A model generated the notes under the pieces. The model made no database searches and had not been told where the DNA came from. It saw only the letters and a list, made by a program, of their open reading frames with translations. Positions 27,554 to 35,556 of a DNA stretch of 37,534 bases are shown here, piece after piece. Numbering within the stretch: position 1 is the stretch's first letter; each line of letters starts with the position of its first letter. The translations under genes were made by a program, and so were the position numbers. Source of the stretch: Actinomycetes bacterium (GTDB lineage: Bacteria > Actinomycetota > Acidimicrobiia > Acidimicrobiales > Acidimicrobiaceae); the NCBI GenBank assembly GCA_021777475.1, contig JAJYDM010000013.1, positions 1 to 37,534 on the forward strand, in the 5' to 3' direction.

Positions 27554-28852
27554 GTGTTTGGGTCATTAGCTAACGTTTTCAAAGTTAGAGAGCTGCGAAA
27601 CAAGGTACTCTTTACCCTTCTCGTGATAGCTCTGTACCAACTTGGTTCGAATGTCCCCGTTCCGGGCATCGACTTCAACGCGGTGAGGCAGTTCGAGACT
27701 GGGGCAAACGGTGCCGGTGGAGTCCTAGGTTTCTTGAATCTGTTTTCGGGCGGAGCTCTGACTCGTTTCGCTGTCTTTGGACTTGGGATCATGCCTTATA
27801 TAACGGCGTCGATCATTATCCAGCTGCTCACATCCGTGATTCCCAAGCTGGCTCAATGGAGAGACGAAGGCGCAGTTGGTCAGAAGAAGATTACTCAGAC
27901 AACCAGGTACTTTACAGTTGCCCTGGCCGTAATGCAGTCGACTGGGCTGGCATTTGTCTTCCACAATGGAGGAGCTGGAATTTTGCCAAGCGGCCAGAAC
28001 GTGGATCTCATCCCAAACTTCAACGTTCCACGAGTCTTGTTTATTGTGGTGACCATGACCGCCGGTACAGCCTTCGTCATGTGGCTTGCTGAACTGATTA
28101 CGATTCGGGGCATCGGACAAGGCATGTCGATTCTAATCTTTGCTAGCGTTGTGGCGGGTATCCCTGGTGGAGGAAGAATTATTTACGAGCAGGCGGGAAT
28201 CGCGAAGTTCACCGTAATATGCGTGCTCGCGCTCCTGATTCTGATTTCGATAGTCTTTGTGGAACAGGGTCAAAGGAGAATTCCTGTAACATTTCCGCGA
28301 AGAATGGTGGGACGCCAGCTCTATGGTGGCGAGACCACCCACATTCCGCTTAAAGTGAACCAGGCTGGCGTGGTTCCGATTATCTTCGCTTCGTCAATTC
28401 TCTACTTCCCTGTGCTTTTGTCAAACGTCATCCCTGGCGCCGGTTTCAGGACATTTGTCAACAACCACCTGGTATCTCCCACGAGCTTTGTTTACATCGG
28501 TGTTTATGGAGTATTGATAGTCCTCTTCACCTTCTTCTACGTTCAGGTGGCCTTCGATCCTTACCAGCAGGCTGACGTGCTACGGAAGCAGGGAGGATAT
28601 ATCCCTGGTATCAGACCTGGTCAGGCTACAGAGAGGTATCTGTCGAAGATCCTTTCGAGAATTACTCTCCCAGGCTCTTTGTTTTTGGCGGTGGTCGCAC
28701 TTTTGCCCGCGATTGCACTTGCCCTGTGGCACATAACGGGATATCCATTTGCAGGCACCACCCTACTGATTGCAGTAGTTGTCGCACTTGAGACCATGAA
28801 GCAGATTGACTCTCAATTGACTATGCGAAACTATGAAGGATTTCTTCAATAG
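27554..28852 (+). CDS. secY: preprotein translocase subunit SecY
   Basis: SecY is the ten-helix protein-conducting channel of the inner membrane. From GTG 27554 the product has 432 residues and begins with the family-like FGSLANVFKVRELRNKVLFTL. TTG at 27551 or 27527 (441 residues) are alternatives; all have weak ribosome sites, with GGCGG at 27542-27546 favouring 27554. Signatures include LGSNVPVPGIDF after helix 1, GIMPYITASIIIQLL, and GQGMSILIFASVVAGIP. The cytosolic loop has FDPYQQADVLRKQGGYIPGIRPG. adk follows after 22 bases. Confidence 0.95.
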   Translation: MFGSLANVFKVRELRNKVLFTLLVIALYQLGSNVPVPGIDFNAVRQFETGANGAGGVLGFLNLFSGGALTRFAVFGLGIMPYITASIIIQLLTSVIPKLAQWRDEGAVGQKKITQTTRYFTVALAVMQSTGLAFVFHNGGAGILPSGQNVDLIPNFNVPRVLFIVVTMTAGTAFVMWLAELITIRGIGQGMSILIFASVVAGIPGGGRIIYEQAGIAKFTVICVLALLILISIVFVEQGQRRIPVTFPRRMVGRQLYGGETTHIPLKVNQAGVVPIIFASSILYFPVLLSNVIPGAGFRTFVNNHLVSPTSFVYIGVYGVLIVLFTFFYVQVAFDPYQQADVLRKQGGYIPGIRPGQATERYLSKILSRITLPGSLFLAVVALLPAIALALWHITGYPFAGTTLLIAVVVALETMKQIDSQLTMRNYEGFLQ

Positions 28853-28874
28853 GGGCTTGGACGGAGGCTGGTAA

Positions 28875-29540
28875 GTGACACGTGGTGCAAGGCTGGTAGT
28901 CCTTGGAAAGCAAGGGGCAGGAAAGGGTACCCAGTGCGTACGTCTGTCTCATTACCTTGCTGTTCCACACATCTCAACCGGGGACATGCTTAGGGCTGCG
29001 GTGAAAGCCGGGACTGAATTTGGACAGTTAGCCAAGGCGTACATGGACCGTGGCGAGTTGATCCCCGATGACGTGGTAATGGGGATAGTTGAGGAGCGCA
29101 TTGCAGAACCGGATGCTTCGCGTGGCTTCCTTCTTGACGGGTTTCCCAGAACCACTGTTCAGGCAAAGGCTTTGGATGAGATGGTGAGACCGAATTCACT
29201 TGATCTCGTTCTGGATCTCGACGTGCCGACTGAACTTGTGTTGAAGCGTTTGTCATCGAGGAGGGTCTGCTCCACCTGCGGGGCCAACTACTCTCTTGAG
29301 TCGCCTCCCAAGCTGAACTGGACCTGTGATTTGTGCGGTGGCGAGGTGGTCCAGAGGCGAGATGACACCGAAACCGCCATTCGTCGCAGACTCGACCTCT
29401 ATGAAGAGTCCACCGCGCCTTTGCTTGAGTTCTATTCCGAGAGAAATCTGCTGGCCGTGGTCAATGGTGTGGGTACCCCGGACGAAGTCATGGATAGGCT
29501 TGTTAAGGTTGTAGAAATGGCACGAGATCGCAAGAAGTAG
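28875..29540 (+). CDS. adk: adenylate kinase, zinc-lid form
   Basis: Interconverts ATP + AMP and 2 ADP in the cytoplasm. The 221-residue product has a P-loop GKQGAGKGT (11-19; the family norm is GxPGAGKGT, so Pro is replaced by Gln), AMP-site ISTGDMLR (33-40) and GFPRT (89-93). The long LID carries C132, C135, C151 and C154, a four-cysteine zinc site, followed by RRDDTETAIRRRL. GTG 28875 has GGAGG at 28863-28867. secY-adk-map is the classic order. Confidence 0.96.
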   Translation: MTRGARLVVLGKQGAGKGTQCVRLSHYLAVPHISTGDMLRAAVKAGTEFGQLAKAYMDRGELIPDDVVMGIVEERIAEPDASRGFLLDGFPRTTVQAKALDEMVRPNSLDLVLDLDVPTELVLKRLSSRRVCSTCGANYSLESPPKLNWTCDLCGGEVVQRRDDTETAIRRRLDLYEESTAPLLEFYSERNLLAVVNGVGTPDEVMDRLVKVVEMARDRKK

Positions 29541-29578
29541 CCGTATCCCTGACTATTTGAACTTGGATTTGGAGACGT

Positions 29579-30316
29579 GTGAGGCGCAATAGCGAAGAAA
29601 TAGCCAAAATGCGCAAAGCGGGCAAGGTCGTTGTCGAGATCAAAGAGCGCACAATGGATATGGTGCGGCCCGGCATAACAACCTTGGAGCTGGACCAGGT
29701 GTCGCGAGAAGTGTTGGAAAAGCGCGGTGCGAAGTCGAATTTTCTCAACTACCACGGCTTTCCAGCCACCATCTGCACTTCTCCAAATTCTATGATCGTT
29801 CATGGGATTCCGGGAAGTTACATGCTAGAAGAAGGGGACATCATATCGATTGATTGTGGTGCAATCATCGATGGTTACCACGGCGACTCCGCATATACAA
29901 TGGGGGTCGGCAAGATATCAAAGGTTGCGCAGCATCTACTCGATGTCACTGAGCGGTCTCTTATGTCGGCGGTAGACGTGATGGTTGAGGGTAACCGGCT
30001 TCACGATATAGGACGAGTTGTGGAGAAGATTGTGGAGGCAGAAGGGTTCAGTGTGGTGAGGGAATACGTTGGGCATGGTATAGGAACGGCCATGCACGAG
30101 CCACCCAGTGTACCAAACTACTGGCCTGGTAATGCCGGACCCAAGCTGAAGGTTGGGAATGTCTTTGCGGTGGAGCCGATGGTGAATGTCGGAGGACCTG
30201 AGACCGTCACTCTGGACGACGGTTGGAGTGTGGTGACGGCGGATGGGTCACTATCGGCTCACTTTGAACATACGATCGCAATTCTGGAAAATGGCCCAGA
30301 AATCCTCACGATTTGA
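29579..30316 (+). CDS. map: methionine aminopeptidase, type I
   Basis: Removes the initiator methionine from nascent proteins. The 245-residue product has all five metal ligands of the pita-bread fold: D92, D103, H166, E199 and E230. H75 (VHGIP) is the substrate-binding histidine. There is no N-terminal SH3-type extension. GTG 29579 follows GGAG at 29571-29574. The 38 bases after adk contain no promoter that I can see. After the gene comes a 259-base region with the infA promoter. Confidence 0.97.
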   Translation: MRRNSEEIAKMRKAGKVVVEIKERTMDMVRPGITTLELDQVSREVLEKRGAKSNFLNYHGFPATICTSPNSMIVHGIPGSYMLEEGDIISIDCGAIIDGYHGDSAYTMGVGKISKVAQHLLDVTERSLMSAVDVMVEGNRLHDIGRVVEKIVEAEGFSVVREYVGHGIGTAMHEPPSVPNYWPGNAGPKLKVGNVFAVEPMVNVGGPETVTLDDGWSVVTADGSLSAHFEHTIAILENGPEILTI

Positions 30317-30437
30317 AGTTGGCGCGATGGTCGAGGCGATTTCAGGCTCGGAAGAGTCCAAAAGCGATTGCATGGCAGGCATAATGCGCTGCACCAACTA
30401 ATATAATGGTTCCTCGGATCTTTGGTAGAGCCTTGCC

Positions 30438-30466
30438 TTGCCTGGGTAAAATCAGGGTCTGATAAT
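30438..30466 (+). promoter_or_regulatory. promoter for infA-rpmJ-rpsM-rpsK-rpsD-rpoA-rplQ
   Basis: TTGCCT (30438-30443) and GATAAT (30461-30466) are separated by an ideal 17 bases. Start is predicted near 30473, about 100 bases before infA. A lone TATAAT at 30402-30407 lacks a spaced -35. This is the best sigma-70-type promoter in the window. Confidence 0.65.
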
Positions 30467-30575
30467 CGGACCAAGTCGAGTGTTTCGCTAATTCTATTAG
30501 TGAACATTTCGCGCAATTTGAATAAGTGTATCGGAGAATTCCTGCAGTGGTGGGATGTTGTTTTAGGAGGGTGAG

Positions 30576-30800
30576 CTGACCAAGCCCAAGGAAGATGTGA
30601 TCGTTTTGGAAGGGACCGTGATAGAGCCCTTGCCGAATGCAATGTTCCGTGTCGAGCTTGAGAATGGACATAAGGTGCTTGCACATAGTTCCGGGAAGAT
30701 GCGTATGCATCGTATCCGTATACTGCCAGGCGATAAAGTCCAGATTGAACTTACTCCTTACGACCTCACTCGAGGAAGAATTACGTACCGATATAAGTAA
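30576..30800 (+). CDS. infA: translation initiation factor IF-1, probable CTG start
   Basis: IF-1 is an OB-fold factor that blocks the A site during initiation. The core reads [25 protein letters not shown], then [20 protein letters not shown] and [15 protein letters not shown] (segments along residues 8-74). From CTG 30576 the product has 74 residues and starts (M)[14 protein letters not shown], matching the family N-terminus. AGGAGG at 30565-30570 is spaced five bases before it. An in-frame stop is at 30564-30566. The only other start is GTG 30597 (67 residues, AAGGA four bases upstream), which would remove conserved residues. Confidence 0.9.
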   Translation: MTKPKEDVIVLEGTVIEPLPNAMFRVELENGHKVLAHSSGKMRMHRIRILPGDKVQIELTPYDLTRGRITYRYK

Positions 30801-30856
30801 AGGTCCAAGAACCGACCAGGTTCCAATGGAGAATCCCGACTGATCAGGGGAAAAAG

Positions 30857-30970
30857 TTGAAGGTTAGAGCTAGCGTTAAGACAATTTGTGAAAAGTGCAA
30901 GGTGATCCGCCGCCACGGGCGAGTTCAGGTCATTTGCGAAAATCCACGACACAAGCAACGGCAGGGTTGA
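30857..30970 (+). CDS. rpmJ: 50S ribosomal protein L36
   Basis: The smallest ribosomal protein, with a zinc site. The 37-residue product starts [19 protein letters not shown] and ends [12 protein letters not shown]. Ligands are C11, C14, C27 and H32, the intact C3H form. The start is TTG 30857, with GGGG at 30847-30850, as no ATG or GTG exists in frame. It lies between infA and rpsM in the standard order. Confidence 0.96.
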   Translation: MKVRASVKTICEKCKVIRRHGRVQVICENPRHKQRQG

Positions 30971-30973
30971 TAA

Positions 30974-31351
30974 ATGGCACGTATAGCCGGAGTAGACATT
31001 CCAAGGGAGAAGAGGTTGGAGATCGCTCTGACCTACATCTTTGGAGTGGGTTTGACCACCTCTCAGAAGATTTGTGAAGCAACAGGAGTGGATCCCAACA
31101 CGCGGGTAAGGGACCTCACCGATGAAGAAGTAGTGAAGCTTAGGTCTTGGATAGATGCCAATCTCAAAGTAGAGGGTGATCTAAGAAGAGACGTAGCCCA
31201 AGACATTAAGCGGAAGATGGAGATCGCATCTTACCAGGGTTTGCGCCATCGCAAGGGGCTGCCGGTTCGAGGTCAGAGAACTCACACGAATGCAAGAACG
31301 CGTAAGGGTCCGAAGAAGACCGTTGCTGGTAAGAAGAAGGTACGTAAGTAA
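30974..31351 (+). CDS. rpsM: 30S ribosomal protein S13
   Basis: S13 sits in the 30S head, contacting the P-site tRNA and bridging to the 50S. The 125-residue product begins [21 protein letters not shown]. It has [15 protein letters not shown], the [23 protein letters not shown] signature and a basic tail. ATG 30974 is three bases after rpmJ. Its TAA overlaps the rpsK ATG. Confidence 0.98.
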   Translation: MARIAGVDIPREKRLEIALTYIFGVGLTTSQKICEATGVDPNTRVRDLTDEEVVKLRSWIDANLKVEGDLRRDVAQDIKRKMEIASYQGLRHRKGLPVRGQRTHTNARTRKGPKKTVAGKKKVRK

Positions 31352-31749
31352 TGGCTAAGACCAAGCCGGGAGGCAGGCGTCCCAGAAGACGCGATAGGAA
31401 GAACGTTGCGTATGGGGTTGCCCATATTCACTCATCCTTCAATAACACAATTGTATCGATAACTGATCAAGAGGGCAACGTGCTCGCGTGGGCCAGCGCT
31501 GGGAACGTGGGGTTCAAGGGATCTAGGAAGTCCACTCCATTTGCCGCTCAGCTGGCTGCTGAGGCTTGCGCCAAGAGGGCGATGGAACATGGCGTTCGTC
31601 ATGTCGACGTGTTGCTGAAAGGGCCAGGCTCCGGCAGGGACACGGCACACCGCGCAATTGCAAACTCTGGCATTGAAATCAAATCGATCAAGGATGTTAC
31701 TCCAGTTCCCCATAACGGCTGTCGCCCCAAGAAGCGCCGTAGGGTCTAG
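31351..31749 (+). CDS. rpsK: 30S ribosomal protein S11
   Basis: S11 forms part of the platform that holds the mRNA-tRNA complex. The 132-residue product has [38 protein letters not shown], and the C-terminal [18 protein letters not shown]. The conserved Asn-Gly in PHNGCR is a known isoaspartate site in this family. Start ATG overlaps the rpsM stop. Confidence 0.98.
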   Translation: MAKTKPGGRRPRRRDRKNVAYGVAHIHSSFNNTIVSITDQEGNVLAWASAGNVGFKGSRKSTPFAAQLAAEACAKRAMEHGVRHVDVLLKGPGSGRDTAHRAIANSGIEIKSIKDVTPVPHNGCRPKKRRRV

Positions 31750-31766
31750 TCCGAGAAAGGAAGCAA

Positions 31767-32393
31767 GTGGCTCGTTATACCGGACCAGTGTGCCGTCTCT
31801 GCAGAAGAGAGAAGATGAAGCTTTATTTGAAAGGCCCTAAGTGTGACTCTTCAAAGTGTCCAATGGAGTCTCGTCCGTTCCCTCCGGGTGTTCACGGGCG
31901 TGAGCGTAGCCGCCAGGGTTCAGAGTACCTGACCCAGCTGCGTGAGAAGCAGAAGGCACGAAGAATTTACGGTGTTTTGGAGAAGCAATTCGTCAATACC
32001 TACAAAGAAGCAAACCGTCAGCACGGAATCACTGGTGAGAACCTGTTGACGATGCTGGAGTTGCGTATAGATAATGTCGTATTTCGTACAGGATGGGCAT
32101 CGTCAAGATCCCAGGCCCGTCAATTTGTACGCCATGGTCTTGTAAGAGTCAATGGCCGACGGGTGACGATTCCTTCGCTCCGTGTTCGCAAGGGCGATAT
32201 CGTTACTCTGATTGAAAAGGCTCGAGAATACATTGTTGTAGTTCACAACCGTGACACTATTAGTCGGCAGGTTCCGGGATGGCTGGAGCTGAGTGCTGAT
32301 GGTTTTGGAGCCACCGTTCTCAATCCGCCATTGCGTGAGCACATCGATGTTCCCGTCCGTGAGCAGCTCATCGTTGAGCTTTACTCCAAATAG
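31767..32393 (+). CDS. rpsD: 30S ribosomal protein S4, zinc form
   Basis: S4 nucleates 30S assembly and affects fidelity. The 208-residue product has four N-terminal cysteines in VCRLCRREKMKLYLKG and KCDSSKC (C9, C12, C26, C31), the zinc form. The S4 RNA-binding domain follows (LELRIDNVVFRTGWASSRSQ, VNGRRVTIPS). The start is GTG 31767 with AAAGGAAG upstream. In many bacteria S4 represses this alpha operon. Confidence 0.97.
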   Translation: MARYTGPVCRLCRREKMKLYLKGPKCDSSKCPMESRPFPPGVHGRERSRQGSEYLTQLREKQKARRIYGVLEKQFVNTYKEANRQHGITGENLLTMLELRIDNVVFRTGWASSRSQARQFVRHGLVRVNGRRVTIPSLRVRKGDIVTLIEKAREYIVVVHNRDTISRQVPGWLELSADGFGATVLNPPLREHIDVPVREQLIVELYSK

Positions 32394-32411
32394 ACGATCT
32401 AAGGAGATACG

Positions 32412-33350
32412 TTGCTCTTTATTCAGAGACCTTCTGTTGAGGAATTGGGAGAACAAATTGGCAATCGCCAGAAGTTCGCAATTGGTCCGCTAGAGCCCGG
32501 CTTTGGCCACACCATTGGCAACTCACTGCGCCGTGCTCTGCTGTCTTCGATTCCAGGAGCGGCTTTAACCCAGGTGCGCTTCGACGAAGCCTTGCATGAG
32601 TTCACCACGCTCCCAGGCGTCAAGGAGGATATTACTGACATCATTCTGAACCTCAAGGACATCGTTTTCCGGAGTTACTCAGAGGAGCCAGTCACAATTC
32701 GTTTGGATGTCAGAGGTCCTGGCGTTGTACGTGCGGGAGACTTCCAACTTTCTTCGGATGTCGAGATTATGAATCCGGATCTCTCGTTGGCGACGCTGTC
32801 AGCGAAGGGCCGTTTGGCATTGGATGCGACTGTCGACAGAGGCCGTGGTTACCGTTCTGCTGAAAAGAACAAGACGTCGTCTGTGATTGGTGTTATTCCG
32901 ATTGATTCCATATTCTCACCGATTCGCAGAGTCATGATCACAGTTGAGCCAACCCGTGTCGAGCAGTCCAAGGACTACGATATGCTTATCCTGGACATTG
33001 AGAGTGACGGCTCGATCACCCCTCTAGAGTCTTTGGCATCCGCAGGTGACACACTTAGGACGCTGTTTGGCGTGATAGCGGAGATGAGCGAGAACCCAAT
33101 GGGTCTTGAACTTTCTGAGATCGTTGAGGAAGAAGAGATCTCACCGGATCTCAGTTTGCCGATCGAAGAACTTGATCTCACTGAGAGGCCTCGAAACTGT
33201 CTGAAGAGAGCGCAGATCAATACTATTGGGGAGCTGATTTTGCGAACCGCCGATGACCTACTTTCTATTACAAACTTCGGTCAGAAGTCGTTGGATGAGG
33301 TAACTTCGCGGCTCCAAGAGCGTGGGCTTCTTCTAAAGAGTAAGGATTAG
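32412..33350 (+). CDS. rpoA: DNA-directed RNA polymerase subunit alpha
   Basis: The alpha dimer nucleates polymerase assembly and contacts UP elements. The 312-residue product has the N-terminal domain with [19 protein letters not shown] (assembly signature) and [14 protein letters not shown]. The C-terminal domain from about 250 carries [20 protein letters not shown], with the DNA-contact Arg and Asn conserved. The start is TTG 32412 with AAGGAG at 32401-32406. rplQ begins two bases after the stop. Confidence 0.98.
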   Translation: MLFIQRPSVEELGEQIGNRQKFAIGPLEPGFGHTIGNSLRRALLSSIPGAALTQVRFDEALHEFTTLPGVKEDITDIILNLKDIVFRSYSEEPVTIRLDVRGPGVVRAGDFQLSSDVEIMNPDLSLATLSAKGRLALDATVDRGRGYRSAEKNKTSSVIGVIPIDSIFSPIRRVMITVEPTRVEQSKDYDMLILDIESDGSITPLESLASAGDTLRTLFGVIAEMSENPMGLELSEIVEEEEISPDLSLPIEELDLTERPRNCLKRAQINTIGELILRTADDLLSITNFGQKSLDEVTSRLQERGLLLKSKD

Positions 33351-33352
33351 AT

Positions 33353-33706
33353 ATGCCGGGACGTCCAAAGAAAGGTCGCCGATTTGGTGGCGACTCTCAA
33401 CATCAAAAAGCAATTATGGCTAATCTAGCGGCTTCTTTATTTGCAGCTGAGTCGATCGTCACTACCGAGGCGAAGGCAAAGGCGCTGCGGCCGGTTGCTG
33501 AAAAGCTGATTACAAAAGCCAAGAGCGGTGGTTTGCACAACCACCGTTTGGTGATGGCATTTCTGAGAGACAAGGACATGGCGCACAAGCTCTTCGAGGA
33601 GATTGGCCCACGTTACGAGGGTCGCCCTGGTGGTTATACTCGGGTCCTCAAGCTGGGCACTCGTAATGGCGATAACGCGGCCATGGCGGTCATCGAACTG
33701 GTGTGA
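33353..33706 (+). CDS. rplQ: 50S ribosomal protein L17
   Basis: L17 lies near the tunnel exit. The 117-residue product has [22 protein letters not shown]-like family sequence (short matches at about 22-43) and [21 protein letters not shown], ending AAMAVIELV. The protein starts [14 protein letters not shown], as in Actinomycetota, rather than the MRH start of Proteobacteria. Its TGA overlaps the truA GTG by four bases. Confidence 0.97.
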   Translation: MPGRPKKGRRFGGDSQHQKAIMANLAASLFAAESIVTTEAKAKALRPVAEKLITKAKSGGLHNHRLVMAFLRDKDMAHKLFEEIGPRYEGRPGGYTRVLKLGTRNGDNAAMAVIELV

Positions 33707-34548
33707 TTGATGTCATAGAGCCTTCAGGGATCCGTGTCTCTGGCCCGAGTGGCCAGGGCACGGATTCGTTGCGTTCTGGAGCTTTGATTGTTGGTGCCAT
33801 TGTTTCTTACATCGGGACCGGATTTTCCGGCTTTGCATTTCAAGAGGGGCAATTCACCGTGGCCGGCGAACTGCTGAAAGCCGTTGAGGTCTGTACCGGT
33901 GAGCGGCCTAGGCTCAGTGTGGCCGGCAGAACAGACGCCGGAGTCCATGCTCGGGCACAGGTAATATCCTTTCCCCTTAATGATGCGGAAAGGTTTTCTT
34001 CTGACCGGTTTGTAAAGTCGATGAACTCCCTTATGGATAAGCGGATATCGATGCGTGCCGCATGGATTGCCGATGAGGGCTTTCACGCCAGGTTTTCCGC
34101 CCGTTATCGTAAGTATCGGTACCGCTTCGTTATTGGTTCGACCCGGGATCCATTTATCGGTCCCACAAGTTGGTTGGTAGGAGATGTTCTCGATGTTGCG
34201 AAGATGCGTGAAGGATCTCGTTTCCTCCTGGGCGAGCATGATTTTTCCAGTTTCTGCCGCAAAGATCCTGATGGCGCCTCTCTGACTCGCAGGGTTGACG
34301 AGGTTGTGTTTGAGGAGTCGGCTGGGATGCTTGATTTCTGGATTACCGCCTCTTCATTTTGCCATCAGATGGTTAGGTCAATTGTGGGACTGTTGTATCA
34401 AGTGGGGACATCAAAGGTGACTCCCGCATATGTTGGAATGGCGCTCAATGCAAAAGACCGCTCTTGGGTAAAGATGCTGGCACCAGCTTCTGGCCTTACG
34501 CTGTGGGAAGTCGGTTACGATGTTGGAGTATTGCCACAGTGGAGTTGA
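33703..34548 (+). CDS. truA: tRNA pseudouridine(38-40) synthase TruA
   Basis: Modifies U38-U40 in the anticodon arm. The 281-residue product has the catalytic [11 protein letters not shown] (D78) and [18 protein letters not shown] and [13 protein letters not shown]. From GTG 33703 it has about 26 residues before the usual start of the fold. The common YDGT motif reads YIGT. The start is uncertain, as no strong ribosome site is visible; overlap with the rplQ stop (GTGTGA) suggests reinitiation. Divergence from the consensus lowers certainty on activity only slightly. Confidence 0.92.
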   Translation: MIDVIEPSGIRVSGPSGQGTDSLRSGALIVGAIVSYIGTGFSGFAFQEGQFTVAGELLKAVEVCTGERPRLSVAGRTDAGVHARAQVISFPLNDAERFSSDRFVKSMNSLMDKRISMRAAWIADEGFHARFSARYRKYRYRFVIGSTRDPFIGPTSWLVGDVLDVAKMREGSRFLLGEHDFSSFCRKDPDGASLTRRVDEVVFEESAGMLDFWITASSFCHQMVRSIVGLLYQVGTSKVTPAYVGMALNAKDRSWVKMLAPASGLTLWEVGYDVGVLPQWS

Positions 34549-34560
34549 CAAACAAATATA

Positions 34561-34610
34561 ACCAGCCTTAGTGCTGGTGTTCTGAGATAATCCGGTATTA
34601 TTGAATACCG
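34561..34610 (+). terminator. two short hairpins after truA
   Basis: ACCAGC/GCTGGT pairs at 34561-34566 and 34573-34578, followed by GTTCT. CGGTATT/AATACCG pairs at 34593-34599 and 34604-34610 around an ATTG loop. The first may be a weak terminator for the preceding operon, the second a leader element of rplM. Confidence 0.45.
34583..34591 (+). promoter_or_regulatory. possible extended -10 promoter for rplM-rpsI
   Basis: TGA-GATAAT (34583-34591) fits the extended -10 form TGn followed by a -10 hexamer. No -35 match is spaced correctly: TTGACA at 34545 is too far. The predicted start falls in the second hairpin, about 95 bases before rplM. Confidence 0.35.
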
Positions 34611-34693
34611 TGTCGAAATTCTGCCGTTCTGTAGTATCGGCTGAAAAGGATATGTCCTTTCGACGAAGTTTCCAGTTTTCATGCGAGGAATTT

Positions 34694-35143
34694 ATGCGTA
34701 CCTACTCGACTAAGCCAGCAGACATAAAGCGCGTATGGCACCTTATTGATGCCGAGGACCTTGTCCTCGGCCGATTGAGCACGGTTGCCGCAAGTTTGCT
34801 GCGCGGTAAGCACAAGGCCATCTATGCTCCGCACCTTGACACCGGCGATTATGTGATCGTGGTGAACGCTGCCAAGGTCACAATGACCTCAAGCAAGGCC
34901 GAGAGAAAGTTTGACTACCGTCACTCGGGATATCCCGGCGCCCTCACCGTAACGAGTTACTCAGATCTGCTGGCGACAAAGCCGGAGTTCGTCGTAGAGA
35001 AGTCGATAAAGGGCATGCTTCCTCATAACCGTCTTGGCCGGGCCATGGCGAAAAAGTTAAAGGTCTATTCTGGACCAACGCATCCGCATGCAGCCCAGGA
35101 ACCTGTTCCGTTTGTAATTTCCAATGCCCGCAAGGTCTCGTAA
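34694..35143 (+). CDS. rplM: 50S ribosomal protein L13
   Basis: L13 is an early 50S assembly protein. ATG 34694 gives 149 residues starting [20 protein letters not shown], the family N-terminus, with GAGGA at 34685-34689. An in-frame TTG at 34601 would add 31 unrelated residues and was rejected. Core motifs are [27 protein letters not shown] and [20 protein letters not shown]. It pairs with rpsI 13 bases downstream, as in nearly all bacteria. Confidence 0.97.
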   Translation: MRTYSTKPADIKRVWHLIDAEDLVLGRLSTVAASLLRGKHKAIYAPHLDTGDYVIVVNAAKVTMTSSKAERKFDYRHSGYPGALTVTSYSDLLATKPEFVVEKSIKGMLPHNRLGRAMAKKLKVYSGPTHPHAAQEPVPFVISNARKVS

Positions 35144-35156
35144 GGATGAAAATTAG

Positions 35157-35549
35157 ATGCCCACGCCATTAACACAGTCAACTGGACGGCGCAAAGAGGC
35201 GATCGCCCGTGTTCGCCTTCGCACAGGAACCGGTGTAATCACTATTAACAAGAGGCCAATCGAGGAGTACTTCCCATCTTTAGCCCAGCGCAATCTCGCG
35301 ACTGAGCCACTGCGGGTTGCCAATGTCACGGGAAACTATGACGTTGACGCCACTATCGATGGTGGTGGACTGTCTGGACAGGCGGGTGCACTTCGACTTG
35401 GAATTGCGCGTGGAATTATCGAACTTTCTCCTGAGCTGCGTGTGACCTTGAAGAGGGCCGGATTTCTCACCAGAGATGCCCGTGAGAAGGAGTCCAAGAA
35501 GTATGGCCTGAAGAAGGCGAGGAAGGCTCCGCAGTACTCCAAGAGATAA
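35157..35549 (+). CDS. rpsI: 30S ribosomal protein S9
   Basis: S9 contacts P-site tRNA through its C-terminal tail. The 130-residue product has [18 protein letters not shown] near the start, [18 protein letters not shown] in the core, and [19 protein letters not shown]. It ends in PQYSKR, with the conserved terminal Lys-Arg. glmM follows after seven bases, so cell-wall precursor synthesis is tied to this operon. Confidence 0.98.
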   Translation: MPTPLTQSTGRRKEAIARVRLRTGTGVITINKRPIEEYFPSLAQRNLATEPLRVANVTGNYDVDATIDGGGLSGQAGALRLGIARGIIELSPELRVTLKRAGFLTRDAREKESKKYGLKKARKAPQYSKR

Positions 35550-35556
35550 TCCAGAG

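Noticed and set aside
34545-34550. Perfect TTGACA at the end of truA
   Set aside because: No -10 hexamer lies at 15-19 bases. The nearest good -10 (34586-34591) is 35 bases away.
34601-34693. N-terminal extension of L13
   Set aside because: The 31 extra residues match nothing in the family and start inside a hairpin. ATG 34694 has GAGGA and the normal L13 start.
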